Shown: piece by piece, positions 9,221 through 16,799 of the stretch | Numbering within the stretch: position 1 is the first letter of the stretch | Layout of the letters: each line of letters begins with the position of its first letter | Origin: PWQG01 sp040882255 | GTDB lineage: Bacteria > Pseudomonadota > Gammaproteobacteria > Pseudomonadales > Pseudohongiellaceae | NCBI GenBank assembly: GCA_040882255.1 | Contig: JBBEBP010000027.1 | Coordinates: forward strand, 1 to 64,000 | Length of the DNA stretch: 64,000 nt | Direction: 5' to 3' | Made by a program: the position numbers and the translations under genes | The notes under the pieces: generated by a model | What the model saw: the letters and a program-made list of their open reading frames with translations, nothing else | What the model was told of the DNA's origin: nothing | Database searches by the model: none

Positions 9221-9955
9221 TTATTTGGCTTTCTTCAGTTCAATGACGATGGCGCTGGCCACCAGCCAGGCCACGATGAACACGGCAAAGAACAATATAT
9301 CGCGCAGATCCAGTACGCCCTTGCTGATGGCATCGAAATGCGTCAGGAAGCTCATGGCCGCCACGGCGTCGGTCAGAAACTGTGGCATCCAGCCGGGTAT
9401 GGCATTGAGCACGATGTTGGAGCCGGCCACCACGAACAGGAAACAGGTGCTGGCGGTCAGGATGAACGCGATCACCGGGTTGCGGGTAATGGCGGACATG
9501 CAGGAGCCGATCGCCAAAAAGCCACCCGCCATGAGCCAGCTGCCCAGGTAGGCGGCCAGGATCACGCCGTTGTCCGGGTCGCCCAGATAGTTGACCGTGA
9601 GCCAGATCGGGAAGGTCAGGGCCAGCGCAATACCGGCCAGCACCCAGGCGGCCAGGAACTTGCCGGCCACGGCGTCCCCGAGCCGCACCGGCAGGGTCAG
9701 CAGCAGCTCAATGGTGCCGGTCTTGCGTTCGTCCGCCCACAGGCCCATGGCCAGTGCGGGGATCATGACCAGATACAGCCAGGGGTGGAAATTGAAGAAC
9801 GGTTGCAGATCGGCCTGGGCACGTTCATAGAAACCGCCCATGTCGAAGGTGGCGATGCCGTTCATGACCAGAAAAATGACGATGAACACGTAGGCCAGCG
9901 GCGTGGTGAAATAGGCCGCCAGCTCACGACGGAAAATGATGCCTGTCTTTCCCAT
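9221..9955 (-). CDS. gldF: ABC transporter permease, GldF type
   Basis: This 244-residue ABC-2 type permease has about six membrane helices. The N-terminus (IFRRELAAYFTTPLAYVF) and MGLWADERKTGTIELLLTLPV match the GldF/NosY-like family. It should form the membrane channel with the ATPase encoded 14 bases upstream and work with the GldG-like protein downstream. The start is ATG at 9955. Confidence 0.83.
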   Translation of the reverse strand: MGKTGIIFRRELAAYFTTPLAYVFIVIFLVMNGIATFDMGGFYERAQADLQPFFNFHPWLYLVMIPALAMGLWADERKTGTIELLLTLPVRLGDAVAGKFLAAWVLAGIALALTFPIWLTVNYLGDPDNGVILAAYLGSWLMAGGFLAIGSCMSAITRNPVIAFILTASTCFLFVVAGSNIVLNAIPGWMPQFLTDAVAAMSFLTHFDAISKGVLDLRDILFFAVFIVAWLVASAIVIELKKAK

Positions 9956-9969
9956 GTAATGATTCCTCG

Positions 9970-10926
9970 TTACTGACGCGCTTCAGCGGCCGCGGCCGCC
10001 TGTCTGTCCGGCGTCGTGATACGGCGGAAGAAGTCCTCGAGCTGGCCACGGACAACGTACAGCTCTTCCAGTGGCCAGTCCTGTTCGCGGGACAGGGTCA
10101 TCAGCCGGTCGAACAGAGCTGTGTCGGGCTCGGGGACGACCGTGAAACTGCGGGGCTCGTCAGGCCGGACCTCGATGTCGGCAATGCCGCTTTCACCTTC
10201 CAGAGCCGCCCGCAGATCGAATTCCCGGCTGAAGCTTACGGCGACTGCGCGGTGGTAGCGTGAGCGTGACTCCAGCTCATGCGGAACACCGTCGGCGACG
10301 ATGCGGCCGTTGGCGATGATGATCGCCCGCGTACATACGGCGGTGACTTCCTCAAGGATGTGCGTGGAGACAATGACGATCTTGTCCTGCGCCAGGTTCC
10401 GGATCAGCTCGCGCACATGCAACTTCTGGTTGGGGTCCAGGCCGTCGGTCGGTTCGTCCAGAATCAGCACCTTCGGGTCATGCAGGATGGCCTGCCCCAG
10501 TCCGACCCGGCGTTTGAAGCCCTTGGAGAGCGTGTCGATGGTTTGGTGGCAGACCGACTCCAATGCAACCTGGTCGATGACATGCTGCACCCGCCGCACC
10601 TTCTCGTCACCAGTCAGGCCACGCACCTCGGCGATGAACTCCAGGAATTCCAGGACGGTCATGTCGGGATAGCTGGGCGCCCCTTCCGGCAGGTAGCCGA
10701 TCAGGGATTTCACCGCCATGGGGTCCTCGGTGATGTCATGGCCGTCCACCTTCACGGTGCCGGACGTCGGGGCCAGGAAACCGGTGATGATTTTCATGGT
10801 GGTGGACTTGCCGGCGCCGTTGGGGCCGAGAAAGCCCAGCACCTCGCCCTCGCGGACATTGAAGCTCAGGTCATCCACGGCTGCGAAGGTGTCGAAACGC
10901 TTGGTCAGGTGGTCGATTTCAATCAT
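9970..10926 (-). CDS. gldA: ABC transporter ATP-binding protein, GldA type
   Basis: This 318-residue ATPase has Walker A GPNGAGKST, signature LSKGFKRRVGL, Walker B KVLILDEPTDGLD and the H-loop STHILEE. A C-terminal domain of about 90 residues follows, as in exporters coupled to ABC-2 permeases. ATG at 10926 was chosen because MIEIDHLTKRF is the typical start and AAGG lies six bases before it; the frame stays open upstream without family similarity. It is the first gene of gldA-gldF-gldG. Upstream lie a G-rich tract (about 11021-11038) and palindromic element A1. Confidence 0.87.
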   Translation of the reverse strand: MIEIDHLTKRFDTFAAVDDLSFNVREGEVLGFLGPNGAGKSTTMKIITGFLAPTSGTVKVDGHDITEDPMAVKSLIGYLPEGAPSYPDMTVLEFLEFIAEVRGLTGDEKVRRVQHVIDQVALESVCHQTIDTLSKGFKRRVGLGQAILHDPKVLILDEPTDGLDPNQKLHVRELIRNLAQDKIVIVSTHILEEVTAVCTRAIIIANGRIVADGVPHELESRSRYHRAVAVSFSREFDLRAALEGESGIADIEVRPDEPRSFTVVPEPDTALFDRLMTLSREQDWPLEELYVVRGQLEDFFRRITTPDRQAAAAAEARQ

Positions 10927-11040
10927 GGGAAACCTTGCCCTTGTATTGGTGCCGGTCAATATATGGGGAAGGTGCTGATTATTCAACAGCCAGCCGCAGT
11001 CATGACAAAAAGTCACAGTCCCGGGGGGGTTGGGGGGCAC

Positions 11041-11266
11041 GCGTCATCGGGAGAGACGGGGTGAGGCTGGCGGGAAAGGGCTCCGGGACGGGCGCAGCTT
11101 TTCCGGCGGCCGGCCATTGCTGCGCAACTCGACGAGCGCCGCAAGCGGCGCTTCGGACTCGGACACTGCTCGCGGAAAACATGGCCGTCCGCCGGAAAAG
11201 CTGGACGCGCCCTGATTGTCCCGGAACCCTTTCCCGCCAGCCCCACCCCGTCTCTCCCGATGACGC
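11041..11266. repeat. palindromic element A1 (family A)
   Basis: A 226-bp imperfect palindrome. The inner arms 11096-11117 and 11181-11202 pair at 21 of 22 positions. The outer arms, from GCGTCATCGGGAGAGACGGG to its complement ending at 11266, also pair almost throughout. The central 63 bases (11118-11180) contain the family motif CTCGACGAGCGCC. One outer strand carries an unpaired insertion (GGACAATCAGG on the minus strand) that is also found in the other three copies. No reading frame of interest. The interval to A2 (11267-11451) holds only an 8-bp inverted repeat, CAGAGACC/GGTCTCTG. Confidence 0.85.
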
Positions 11267-11451
11267 TCTGGCATCACCCTCCATCGGGCTGTGAGCGGGG
11301 CTTTGTGAGGGAGGCCCGAGGATGGGTATTCAGAGACCGGAGAGGCCGTCCGGCGAATCAGGGTCTCTGTCTTGTGACTGGTGACAGCGTCGGATCGAGG
11401 CACGACAGCCGCAGAAGATGGATTTCTTTCGATTCGGAGGCACTGCAGTCA

Positions 11452-11642
11452 GGTCTTTGTCCGGGGACCGGTAGCGGTGACAATCAGGACGCGTTTAGAA
11501 ATTTCGCGGGACGGACATGTTTTCCGCGAGCAGTGTCTGAGTCCGAAGTGCCGCCGTAGGCGGTACTCGTCGAGTTGCGCAGCAATGGCCGTCCCGCGAA
11601 ATTTCTGCGGCCGTCACCGCTGCCGGTCCCCGGACAAAGACC
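11452..11642. repeat. palindromic element A2 (family A, inverted relative to A1)
   Basis: A 191-bp element. Outer arms 11452-11481 and 11613-11642 pair at 29 of 30 positions; inner arms 11497-11518 and 11585-11606 pair at 21 of 22. The 66-base centre matches the reverse complement of the A1 centre over most of its length. The stem sequence is different (AGAAATTTCGCGGG against AGCTTTTCCGGCGG) but still self-complementary. It begins 31 bases beyond the stop codon of ntrC and could form the 3' end of that transcript. Confidence 0.87.
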
Positions 11643-11673
11643 GGAATGGAGGGTCCCCACCTGAAGACAGGAA

Positions 11674-13092
11674 TCAATCCTCCTCGGACTCCGACTCGAT
11701 TCCCAGCTCCTTGATCTTGCGGGTCAGCGTATTGCGCCCCCAGCCCAGCAGAATCGCCGCATCCCGCCGCCGCCCCAGGGTATGCTTCAGGGCCACCTCG
11801 ATCATGGTGCGTTCGAACGCGGGTGTAGCCTGGTCGAGGATGGAGCGGTGACCCAGGTTGAGTTCCTGGTTGGCCCACTGTTGCAGCAGTTCTGTCCAGT
11901 TCTTGCTGTCGGTGCTTTGGGCATTTGACTCGAACAGCTCGGGCGGGAGGTCGTCGATGCGTACTTCCCGGCTGGAGGCCATGACGGTGATCCAGCGGCA
12001 GAAGTTCTCCAGTTGTCGCACGTTGCCCGGCCAGCTCAGGCCGGTGACGTACTGTTCGGTTTCCTGGCGCAGGACCTTTGGCTCGACGTCCAGCTCCTCG
12101 GCGGCCTTGGCCAGGAAGTGCTGGGCCAGGCGGGGGATGTCCTCGCGGCGGTCGCGCAGTCGGGGGATGTGGATGCGGATCACGTTGAGGCGGTGGAACA
12201 GGTCTTCGCGGAACTGGTGCTTTGATACCAGCTCTTCCAGGTTCTGGTGGGTGGCGGCGATGATGCGTACATCGACCTTGATCGGTGTGTGGCCGCCGAC
12301 CCGGTAGAACTCGCCGTCGGAGAGCACGCGCAGCAGACGGGTCTGGGTCTCCAGCGGCATGTCGCCGATTTCGTCCAGGAACAGTGTGCCGCCGTTGGCC
12401 TGTTCGAAGCGTCCGGTGCGCTGGGCGGCTGCGCCGGTGAACGCGCCTTTATCGTGGCCGAACAGTTCCGATTCGATCAGGTCCTTGGGAATGGCCGCCA
12501 CGTTCAGGGCAATGAATTCGCTGGCACGCCGCGGGCTATGGCGGTGCAGGGCGTGGGCAACCAGCTCCTTGCCGGTGCCGGACTCGCCGTTGATCAGCAC
12601 CGTGATGTTGGACTGTGACAGGCGGCCGATGGCGCGGAAGACCTCCTGCATGGCTGGCGCCTCGCCGATGATCTCCTTGTCATCCTCCATGACCGGAGCG
12701 GGCGCGTCGGATCCTTGCTCTCTGGCATGTTCCAGTGCCCGGTGGGTCATTGCCACGGCATCGTCGATGTCAAAGGGCTTGGGCAGGTACTCGAAAGCAC
12801 CCCGGCTGTAGGAGGAAACGGCGCTATCCAGGTCCGAGTGCGCGGTCATGATGATAACCGGCAGCTGTGGATGGCGCTCGTGCACCTCGCCCAGCAGCTC
12901 CAGGCCGTTGATGCCGGGCATGCGGATGTCACTGATGATCACATCCGGGCGCTCGCGCTCAAGCCGGTGCAACAGGTCGTTCCCGGTTTCAAAGCTCTGG
13001 GTCTGAAGCCCGTTGCGGCTCAACGATTTCTCCAGCACCCAGCGGATCGATTTGTCGTCGTCGAGAATCCAGACGGAAGTGTGTTTGCTCAT
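11674..13092 (-). CDS. ntrC: nitrogen regulation response regulator NtrC
   Basis: This 472-residue sigma-54 activator has a receiver domain with phosphoacceptor D55 (in IISDIRMPG), an AAA+ domain with Walker A GESGTGKE and the sigma-54-contacting loop GAFTGA, and a C-terminal Fis-type helix-turn-helix (GRRRDAAILLGWGRNTLTRK). Phosphorylated by NtrB under nitrogen limitation, it binds GCAC-N7-GTGC dyads; such sites occur upstream of both ntrB and glnA here. ATG at 13092 overlaps the ntrB stop codon (ATGA), so translation is coupled. Upstream residues in the same frame lack family similarity. Confidence 0.95.
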   Translation of the reverse strand: MSKHTSVWILDDDKSIRWVLEKSLSRNGLQTQSFETGNDLLHRLERERPDVIISDIRMPGINGLELLGEVHERHPQLPVIIMTAHSDLDSAVSSYSRGAFEYLPKPFDIDDAVAMTHRALEHAREQGSDAPAPVMEDDKEIIGEAPAMQEVFRAIGRLSQSNITVLINGESGTGKELVAHALHRHSPRRASEFIALNVAAIPKDLIESELFGHDKGAFTGAAAQRTGRFEQANGGTLFLDEIGDMPLETQTRLLRVLSDGEFYRVGGHTPIKVDVRIIAATHQNLEELVSKHQFREDLFHRLNVIRIHIPRLRDRREDIPRLAQHFLAKAAEELDVEPKVLRQETEQYVTGLSWPGNVRQLENFCRWITVMASSREVRIDDLPPELFESNAQSTDSKNWTELLQQWANQELNLGHRSILDQATPAFERTMIEVALKHTLGRRRDAAILLGWGRNTLTRKIKELGIESESEED

Positions 13093-14189
13093 GATGCTGC
13101 CACTCGTGTGTCGTTTTCTGCATGGACCGGAATGATGATGGAAAAACAGGTGCGCCCCGGCTCGCTCTTGCACTCGATGATGCCGCGGTGCTGGTTGATG
13201 ATGGCGTGGGCGATGGACAGCCCCAGCCCGGTGCCTTCCGCGCGGCCGCTGATCATCGGGTAGAAGAGCGTGTCCATCAGCTCGGGCGGGATGCCCGGTC
13301 CGTTGTCGAGGATGTCGACGCGGGCCGCCAGGCGATGGAAGTGCGAGCCTATGGTGACGTTGCGCATGACCCGGCTTTTCAGGGTGATCCTTCCCGCACG
13401 CTGGTGCACGTGAGGGCTCTGCAGCGCCTCTACGGCATTGCTGACTATATTGAGCACCGCCTGGATGAGCTGTTCGAAGTCTCCGTGGATCGAGGGAATG
13501 CTGGGGTCGTAGTTGCGCTCGATGATGATGCCCTGGTTGCCGGTCTGGGCATCGATAAGGCTGCGGACCCGCTCCAGTACCTGGTGAATGTTCAGGTCGT
13601 GCATCTCCGGCAGTTTTCCGGAGCCCATCAGTCGGTCAACCAGTTTGCGCAGCCGGTCGGCTTCCTCGATGATGACGTTGGTGTAGTCGGTCAGTTCGGA
13701 ATCGGGCAACTCGCTGGCCAGCAGTTGTGCCGCGCCCCGTATGCCGCCCAGTGGATTCTTGATCTCGTGCGCCAGGCCGCGCACCAGCTCGCGGGTTGTC
13801 TCGTGGGTGCTGATCATCGCCTCTTCGCGACTGATCCGCTCCGCGTGGTTCATGCCCTGCAGTTCCATGAGCAGGCTGGCACCCGGGAAGTCGGTAAGTG
13901 GCGTGATGGTGTAGTCGACGGTCAGGGACTTGCCATGCACCAGATGTATTTCGGTTTTGCGTTTTGTGAAGCTGCTGCCCTTGCGAAGCGCGGAGCCGAT
14001 GTCCTCCATGTCCTGCTCGCTGTCCACCAGCAAGTCCTCCAGCGCGGCTCCCATCACCTGGCGCCCGCTCACCGCCAGCAGGCTTTCTGCGGCCAGATTG
14101 ATGTAGCAAAGCCGCAGTTGATCATCCAGTGCGATGACACCGGTGGTCAGGTTGTCCAGAAGACGTTTCTGCAGGCTGTCCAGAGTCAA
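13089..14189 (-). CDS. ntrB: nitrogen regulation sensor kinase/phosphatase NtrB
   Basis: This 366-residue cytoplasmic kinase has an N-terminal PAS domain, the phosphoacceptor histidine in GLAHEIKNPLGGIRGAAQ, and a HATPase domain with NIVSNAVEAL, DNGPGIP and GTGLGLSIA. It modifies NtrC in response to PII. Translation appears to begin at TTG (14189), the first possible start after an in-frame stop, with a weak ribosome site. A candidate sigma-54 promoter (14239-14253) and a perfect NtrC dyad (14404-14418) lie upstream, which suggests autoregulation separate from glnA. Confidence 0.93.
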   Translation of the reverse strand: MTLDSLQKRLLDNLTTGVIALDDQLRLCYINLAAESLLAVSGRQVMGAALEDLLVDSEQDMEDIGSALRKGSSFTKRKTEIHLVHGKSLTVDYTITPLTDFPGASLLMELQGMNHAERISREEAMISTHETTRELVRGLAHEIKNPLGGIRGAAQLLASELPDSELTDYTNVIIEEADRLRKLVDRLMGSGKLPEMHDLNIHQVLERVRSLIDAQTGNQGIIIERNYDPSIPSIHGDFEQLIQAVLNIVSNAVEALQSPHVHQRAGRITLKSRVMRNVTIGSHFHRLAARVDILDNGPGIPPELMDTLFYPMISGRAEGTGLGLSIAHAIINQHRGIIECKSEPGRTCFSIIIPVHAENDTRVAAS

Positions 14190-14238
14190 GGCGTTGTCCG
14201 TTCAATGGTCGTGAGGTGGTGGATGCAGTCACGCTCAT

Positions 14239-14253
14239 GCAATAACCGAACCA
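14239..14253 (-). promoter_or_regulatory. candidate sigma-54 promoter of ntrBC
   Basis: Read on the minus strand, TGGTTCGGTTATTGC has the invariant GG and GC ten bases apart and a perfect TTGC at -12, with four of six matches at the -24 element. The predicted start near 14228 leaves a leader of about 39 bases to ntrB. Confidence 0.5.
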
Positions 14254-14403
14254 GAACCGGGTGTTTCCTGACATCAGTGCGTTTTTGTCGTGCACGGTGT
14301 GAACACTGGCCGATTCTGGCGCACTTCAGGGTTCTTTCGGCGATCCTCTGGCGTCTGATCGTGGGTCGTGGGCGATGAGCTGAGGTTCAATGTAACACGA
14401 AGC

Positions 14404-14418
14404 GCACCAAAGTGGTGC
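14404..14418. promoter_or_regulatory. NtrC-binding dyad upstream of ntrBC
   Basis: GCACCAAAGTGGTGC is a perfect GCACC-N5-GGTGC dyad, the consensus for NtrC. It sits about 180 bases upstream of the predicted sigma-54 start for ntrBC, a normal enhancer distance. The remainder of 14254-14434 shows no other feature. Confidence 0.7.
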
Positions 14419-14434
14419 GGTGGGTTTGTTCGAC

Positions 14435-14620
14435 GCCCCGGTAGCGGGAGGCGTACCGGGGACGGGCGCAGCTTTTCCGACGGACGACCATTGCTGCGTA
14501 ACTCGACGAGCGCCGCAAGCGGCGCTTCGGACTCGGACATTACTCGCGGAAAACATGGTCGTCCGTCGGAAAAGCTGAACGCGCCCTGATTGTCCCCGCC
14601 ACGCCTCCCGCTACCGGGGC
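14435..14620. repeat. palindromic element A3 (family A, same orientation as A1)
   Basis: A 186-bp element. Outer arms 14435-14454 and 14601-14620 are 20/20 complementary; inner arms 14470-14491 and 14555-14576 are 22/22. Its inner stem differs from A1 at several positions, and each difference is matched on the opposite arm (GACGGACGACC/GGTCGTCCGTC against GGCGGCCGGCC/GGCCGTCCGCC). The central bases are nearly those of A1. The 149 bases between A3 and A4 show nothing assignable. Confidence 0.88.
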
Positions 14621-14769
14621 TCGACCTCACCCTTCGCTCCGGCGGTGTCGCATGGATCGATCACCGAACTGTTGCGCTTCGTACGCAGAGTAACGGGTAC
14701 TCGGGGCCAGCGCAGTTCCGTTCACGTCCGCATCGGTCATCCGCAGAGTACACTGGAGGGAACGGTAGA

Positions 14770-14962
14770 GCCCGGACGGGGCGGGAAGGGGGTGCGGGAC
14801 AATCAGGCCGCGTTCAGGAATTTGCCGCGCCGGGCGTGTTTTCCGCGAGCAGTGTCCGAGTCCGAAGTGCCGCCGGAGGCGGTACTCGTCGAGTTGCGCA
14901 GCAACGCCCGGCGCGGCAAATTCCTGCGGCCGTCCCGCACCCCCTTCCCGCCCCGTCCGGGC
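14770..14962. repeat. palindromic element A4 (family A, same orientation as A2)
   Basis: A 193-bp element with the best-preserved arms of the family: outer 14770-14800 against 14932-14962 pair at 31/31, inner 14816-14836 against 14905-14925 at 21/21. The centre carries the family sequence GAGCAGTGTCCGAGTCCGAA. It lies just beyond the glnA terminator, downstream of glnA. Confidence 0.88.
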
Positions 14963-14977
14963 GTCAAACGTAACCAC

Positions 14978-15009
14978 AAAAAAGCCCGACTCCACTGAAG
15001 CCGGGCTTT
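14978..15009 (-). terminator. intrinsic terminator of glnA
   Basis: On the minus strand an 8-bp stem AAAGCCCG/CGGGCTTT (15009-15002 with 14988-14981) is followed by a run of six T (14983-14978). It lies about 40 bases after the glnA stop codon. Confidence 0.85.
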
Positions 15010-15049
15010 CTTGTGAAACGGGTATCTCTACCCGATAGAGAAGCGCGAA

Positions 15050-16459
15050 TTACACGCTGTAGTACATATCGAACTCCGCCGGATGCACAGACGCATTGAC
15101 GCGTATGCACTCTTCACGGCGCAGCTCGATGTAACCATCGATCAGGTCATCACAGAACACCCCGCCTTCCTTCAGGAAGTCGCGGTCCTGATCCAGTGCG
15201 TCCAGCGCCTGGTCAAAGGTGAAGGCCACTTTCGGGATTTCCGCTTCTTCTTCCGGCTCCAGATCGTACAGATCCTTGTTGGCCGGATCACCCGGGTGGA
15301 TCTTGTTCTTGATGCCGTCCAGGCCGGCCATCAGCAGCGCGGCGAAGTACAGGTACGGGTTGGCCGTACAGTCACCGAAGCGCGCCTCGATGCGGACCGC
15401 CTTCGGGTTGCCGCCCAGGATGTACGGGATACGGATGGCCGCCGAGCGGTTGCGTGATGAATAGGCCAGCAGCGTCGGCGCCTCGAAGCCCTTTACCAGT
15501 CGCTTGTAGGAGTTGGTGGAGGCGTTGCCGAAGGCGTTCAGGGCACGGGCGTGCTTGATGATGCCGCCCACATAGAACAGCGCTGTCTCCGAGAGCCCGG
15601 CATAGCCATCACCAGCAAAGGTGTTCTTGCCGTCCTTGAAGATGGACTGGTGCACGTGCATGCCGCTGCCGTTGTCGCCAACCAGGGGCTTGGGCATGAA
15701 AGTGGCGGTCTTGCCGAAGATGTGCGCAGTGTTGTGGACGCAGTATTTGAAGACCTGCATCTCGTCGGCCTTGGCCACCAGGGTATTGAAGCGTGTGCCG
15801 ATCTCGCACTGCCCGGCGTTGCCCACTTCGTGGTGGTGCAGCTCGATAGACAGGCCCATGGCGGTCATGGCGTCGCACATGGCGCCGCGCAGATCGGACA
15901 GGGAGTCGACCGGCGGTACCGGGAAGTAGCCGCCCTTGACCTTGTTTCTGTGACCCATGTTGCCGCCTTCGAAGTCCTTGTTGGAGGACCAGGTGGCTTC
16001 TTCCGCGTCGATGGTGAACGAGGAGTGCCCCATGCTGTTTTCCCATTTCACCGAGTCGAATACGAAGAACTCCGGCTCCGGACCGAAAAAGGCCGTGTCG
16101 CCGATACCAGTGGACTTCAGGTATTCCTCGGCGCGGTGGGCAACGGAGCGGGGATCGCGGTTGTAGCCCTGCATGGTGCGTGGTTCGATGATGTCGCAGC
16201 GCACGTTGACCTGGGGCTCGTCGGCGAACGGATCCAGCAGTGCAGTGGAGTCGTCCGGGCGCAGGATCATGTCGGACTCGTTGATGCCTTTCCAGCCGGC
16301 AACGGATGAGCCGTCAAACATCACGCCCTCCATGAACTCCTCATCAATGGCGGCGGCCGGGAACGTGACGTGCTGTTCCTTGCCCTTGGTGTCTGTAAAA
16401 CGGAGGTCAACCCACTTTACATCGTTCTCTTTAATCAAACTCAACGTCTTCTCGGACAT
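15050..16459 (-). CDS. glnA: glutamine synthetase, type I
   Basis: This 469-residue enzyme condenses glutamate and ammonia to glutamine using ATP, as a cytoplasmic dodecamer. Family motifs include MFDGSSVAGWKGINESDM, the ATP/metal segment FGPEPEFFVFDSV, GSGMHVHQS and the KGFEAPTLLAYSSRNRSAAIRIP region. The C-terminal segment DLYDLEPEE contains the tyrosine that is adenylylated in gammaproteobacterial enzymes. ATG at 16459 follows GGAGGATCAAGA. Control is readable upstream: a perfect sigma-54 promoter and two NtrC dyads at enhancer distance, plus one dyad in the leader. Confidence 0.97.
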   Translation of the reverse strand: MSEKTLSLIKENDVKWVDLRFTDTKGKEQHVTFPAAAIDEEFMEGVMFDGSSVAGWKGINESDMILRPDDSTALLDPFADEPQVNVRCDIIEPRTMQGYNRDPRSVAHRAEEYLKSTGIGDTAFFGPEPEFFVFDSVKWENSMGHSSFTIDAEEATWSSNKDFEGGNMGHRNKVKGGYFPVPPVDSLSDLRGAMCDAMTAMGLSIELHHHEVGNAGQCEIGTRFNTLVAKADEMQVFKYCVHNTAHIFGKTATFMPKPLVGDNGSGMHVHQSIFKDGKNTFAGDGYAGLSETALFYVGGIIKHARALNAFGNASTNSYKRLVKGFEAPTLLAYSSRNRSAAIRIPYILGGNPKAVRIEARFGDCTANPYLYFAALLMAGLDGIKNKIHPGDPANKDLYDLEPEEEAEIPKVAFTFDQALDALDQDRDFLKEGGVFCDDLIDGYIELRREECIRVNASVHPAEFDMYYSV

Positions 16460-16607
16460 TCTTGATCCTCCGTGTGATCGGGAGCGGGGCGCCTGGTGGC
16501 TCCCCTGGTTTGTTTTGGAGGCTGCGCTGCCAGGCGCTCCTCCCTTATGGTGACGGTTCGCGGTTTCGCCGCGCTTACCGGTCTGCCCTCTACATCGAGA
16601 GCCTGCG

Positions 16608-16622
16608 GCACTATAATAGTGC
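16608..16622. promoter_or_regulatory. NtrC-type dyad downstream of the glnA sigma-54 start
   Basis: GCACTATAATAGTGC is a perfect dyad of the form GCAC-N7-GTGC. It lies about 20-35 bases downstream of the predicted sigma-54 start. NtrC bound here might repress or modulate rather than activate. The core also contains TATAAT on the plus strand, but without a convincing -35 hexamer. Confidence 0.55.
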
Positions 16623-16652
16623 TGTCCGGCAAAACCGTGTGCACAAAGATGA

Positions 16653-16667
16653 GCAAAATGTGTGCCA
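16653..16667 (-). promoter_or_regulatory. sigma-54 promoter of glnA
   Basis: On the minus strand the sequence is TGGCAC-ACATT-TTGC, a perfect match to TGGCAC-N5-TTGC. Transcription should begin near 16641, giving a leader of about 180 bases before glnA. Confidence 0.88.
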
Positions 16668-16730
16668 CTGGAGTGCCGGTGCCGGACCTCCTGAAATCAG
16701 GGGGTCTGGCGATCCGCGCCCACAAAAAAC

Positions 16731-16745
16731 GCACAAAAACAGTGC
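16731..16745. promoter_or_regulatory. NtrC enhancer site 1 of glnA
   Basis: GCAC-AAAAACA-GTGC, centred about 97 bases upstream of the predicted sigma-54 start. It is 30 bases from the second site, on nearly the same face of the helix. Confidence 0.72.
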
Positions 16746-16760
16746 GGCAAATTTAACTGC

Positions 16761-16775
16761 GCACCAATATTGTGC
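16761..16775. promoter_or_regulatory. NtrC enhancer site 2 of glnA, adjacent to thiI
   Basis: GCAC-CAATATT-GTGC, centred about 127 bases upstream of the glnA start. It ends 24 bases before the thiI start codon, so NtrC bound here could affect thiI expression. Confidence 0.75.
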
Positions 16776-16799
16776 GAAATGCAAGTCAATGAGGTACCG

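Noticed and set aside
11000..11403. small Arg/Pro-rich frames spanning element A1
   Set aside because: The same peptides appear on both strands because the DNA is palindromic; they are not proteins.
11041..14962. family A elements as insertion sequences or CRISPR-like arrays
   Set aside because: There are no transposase frames, no target duplications that I can see and no regular spacing; the stems are copy-specific.
16601..16645. sigma-70 promoter for glnA around the third NtrC dyad
   Set aside because: TATTAT is present on the minus strand but no acceptable -35 lies 15-19 bases upstream.
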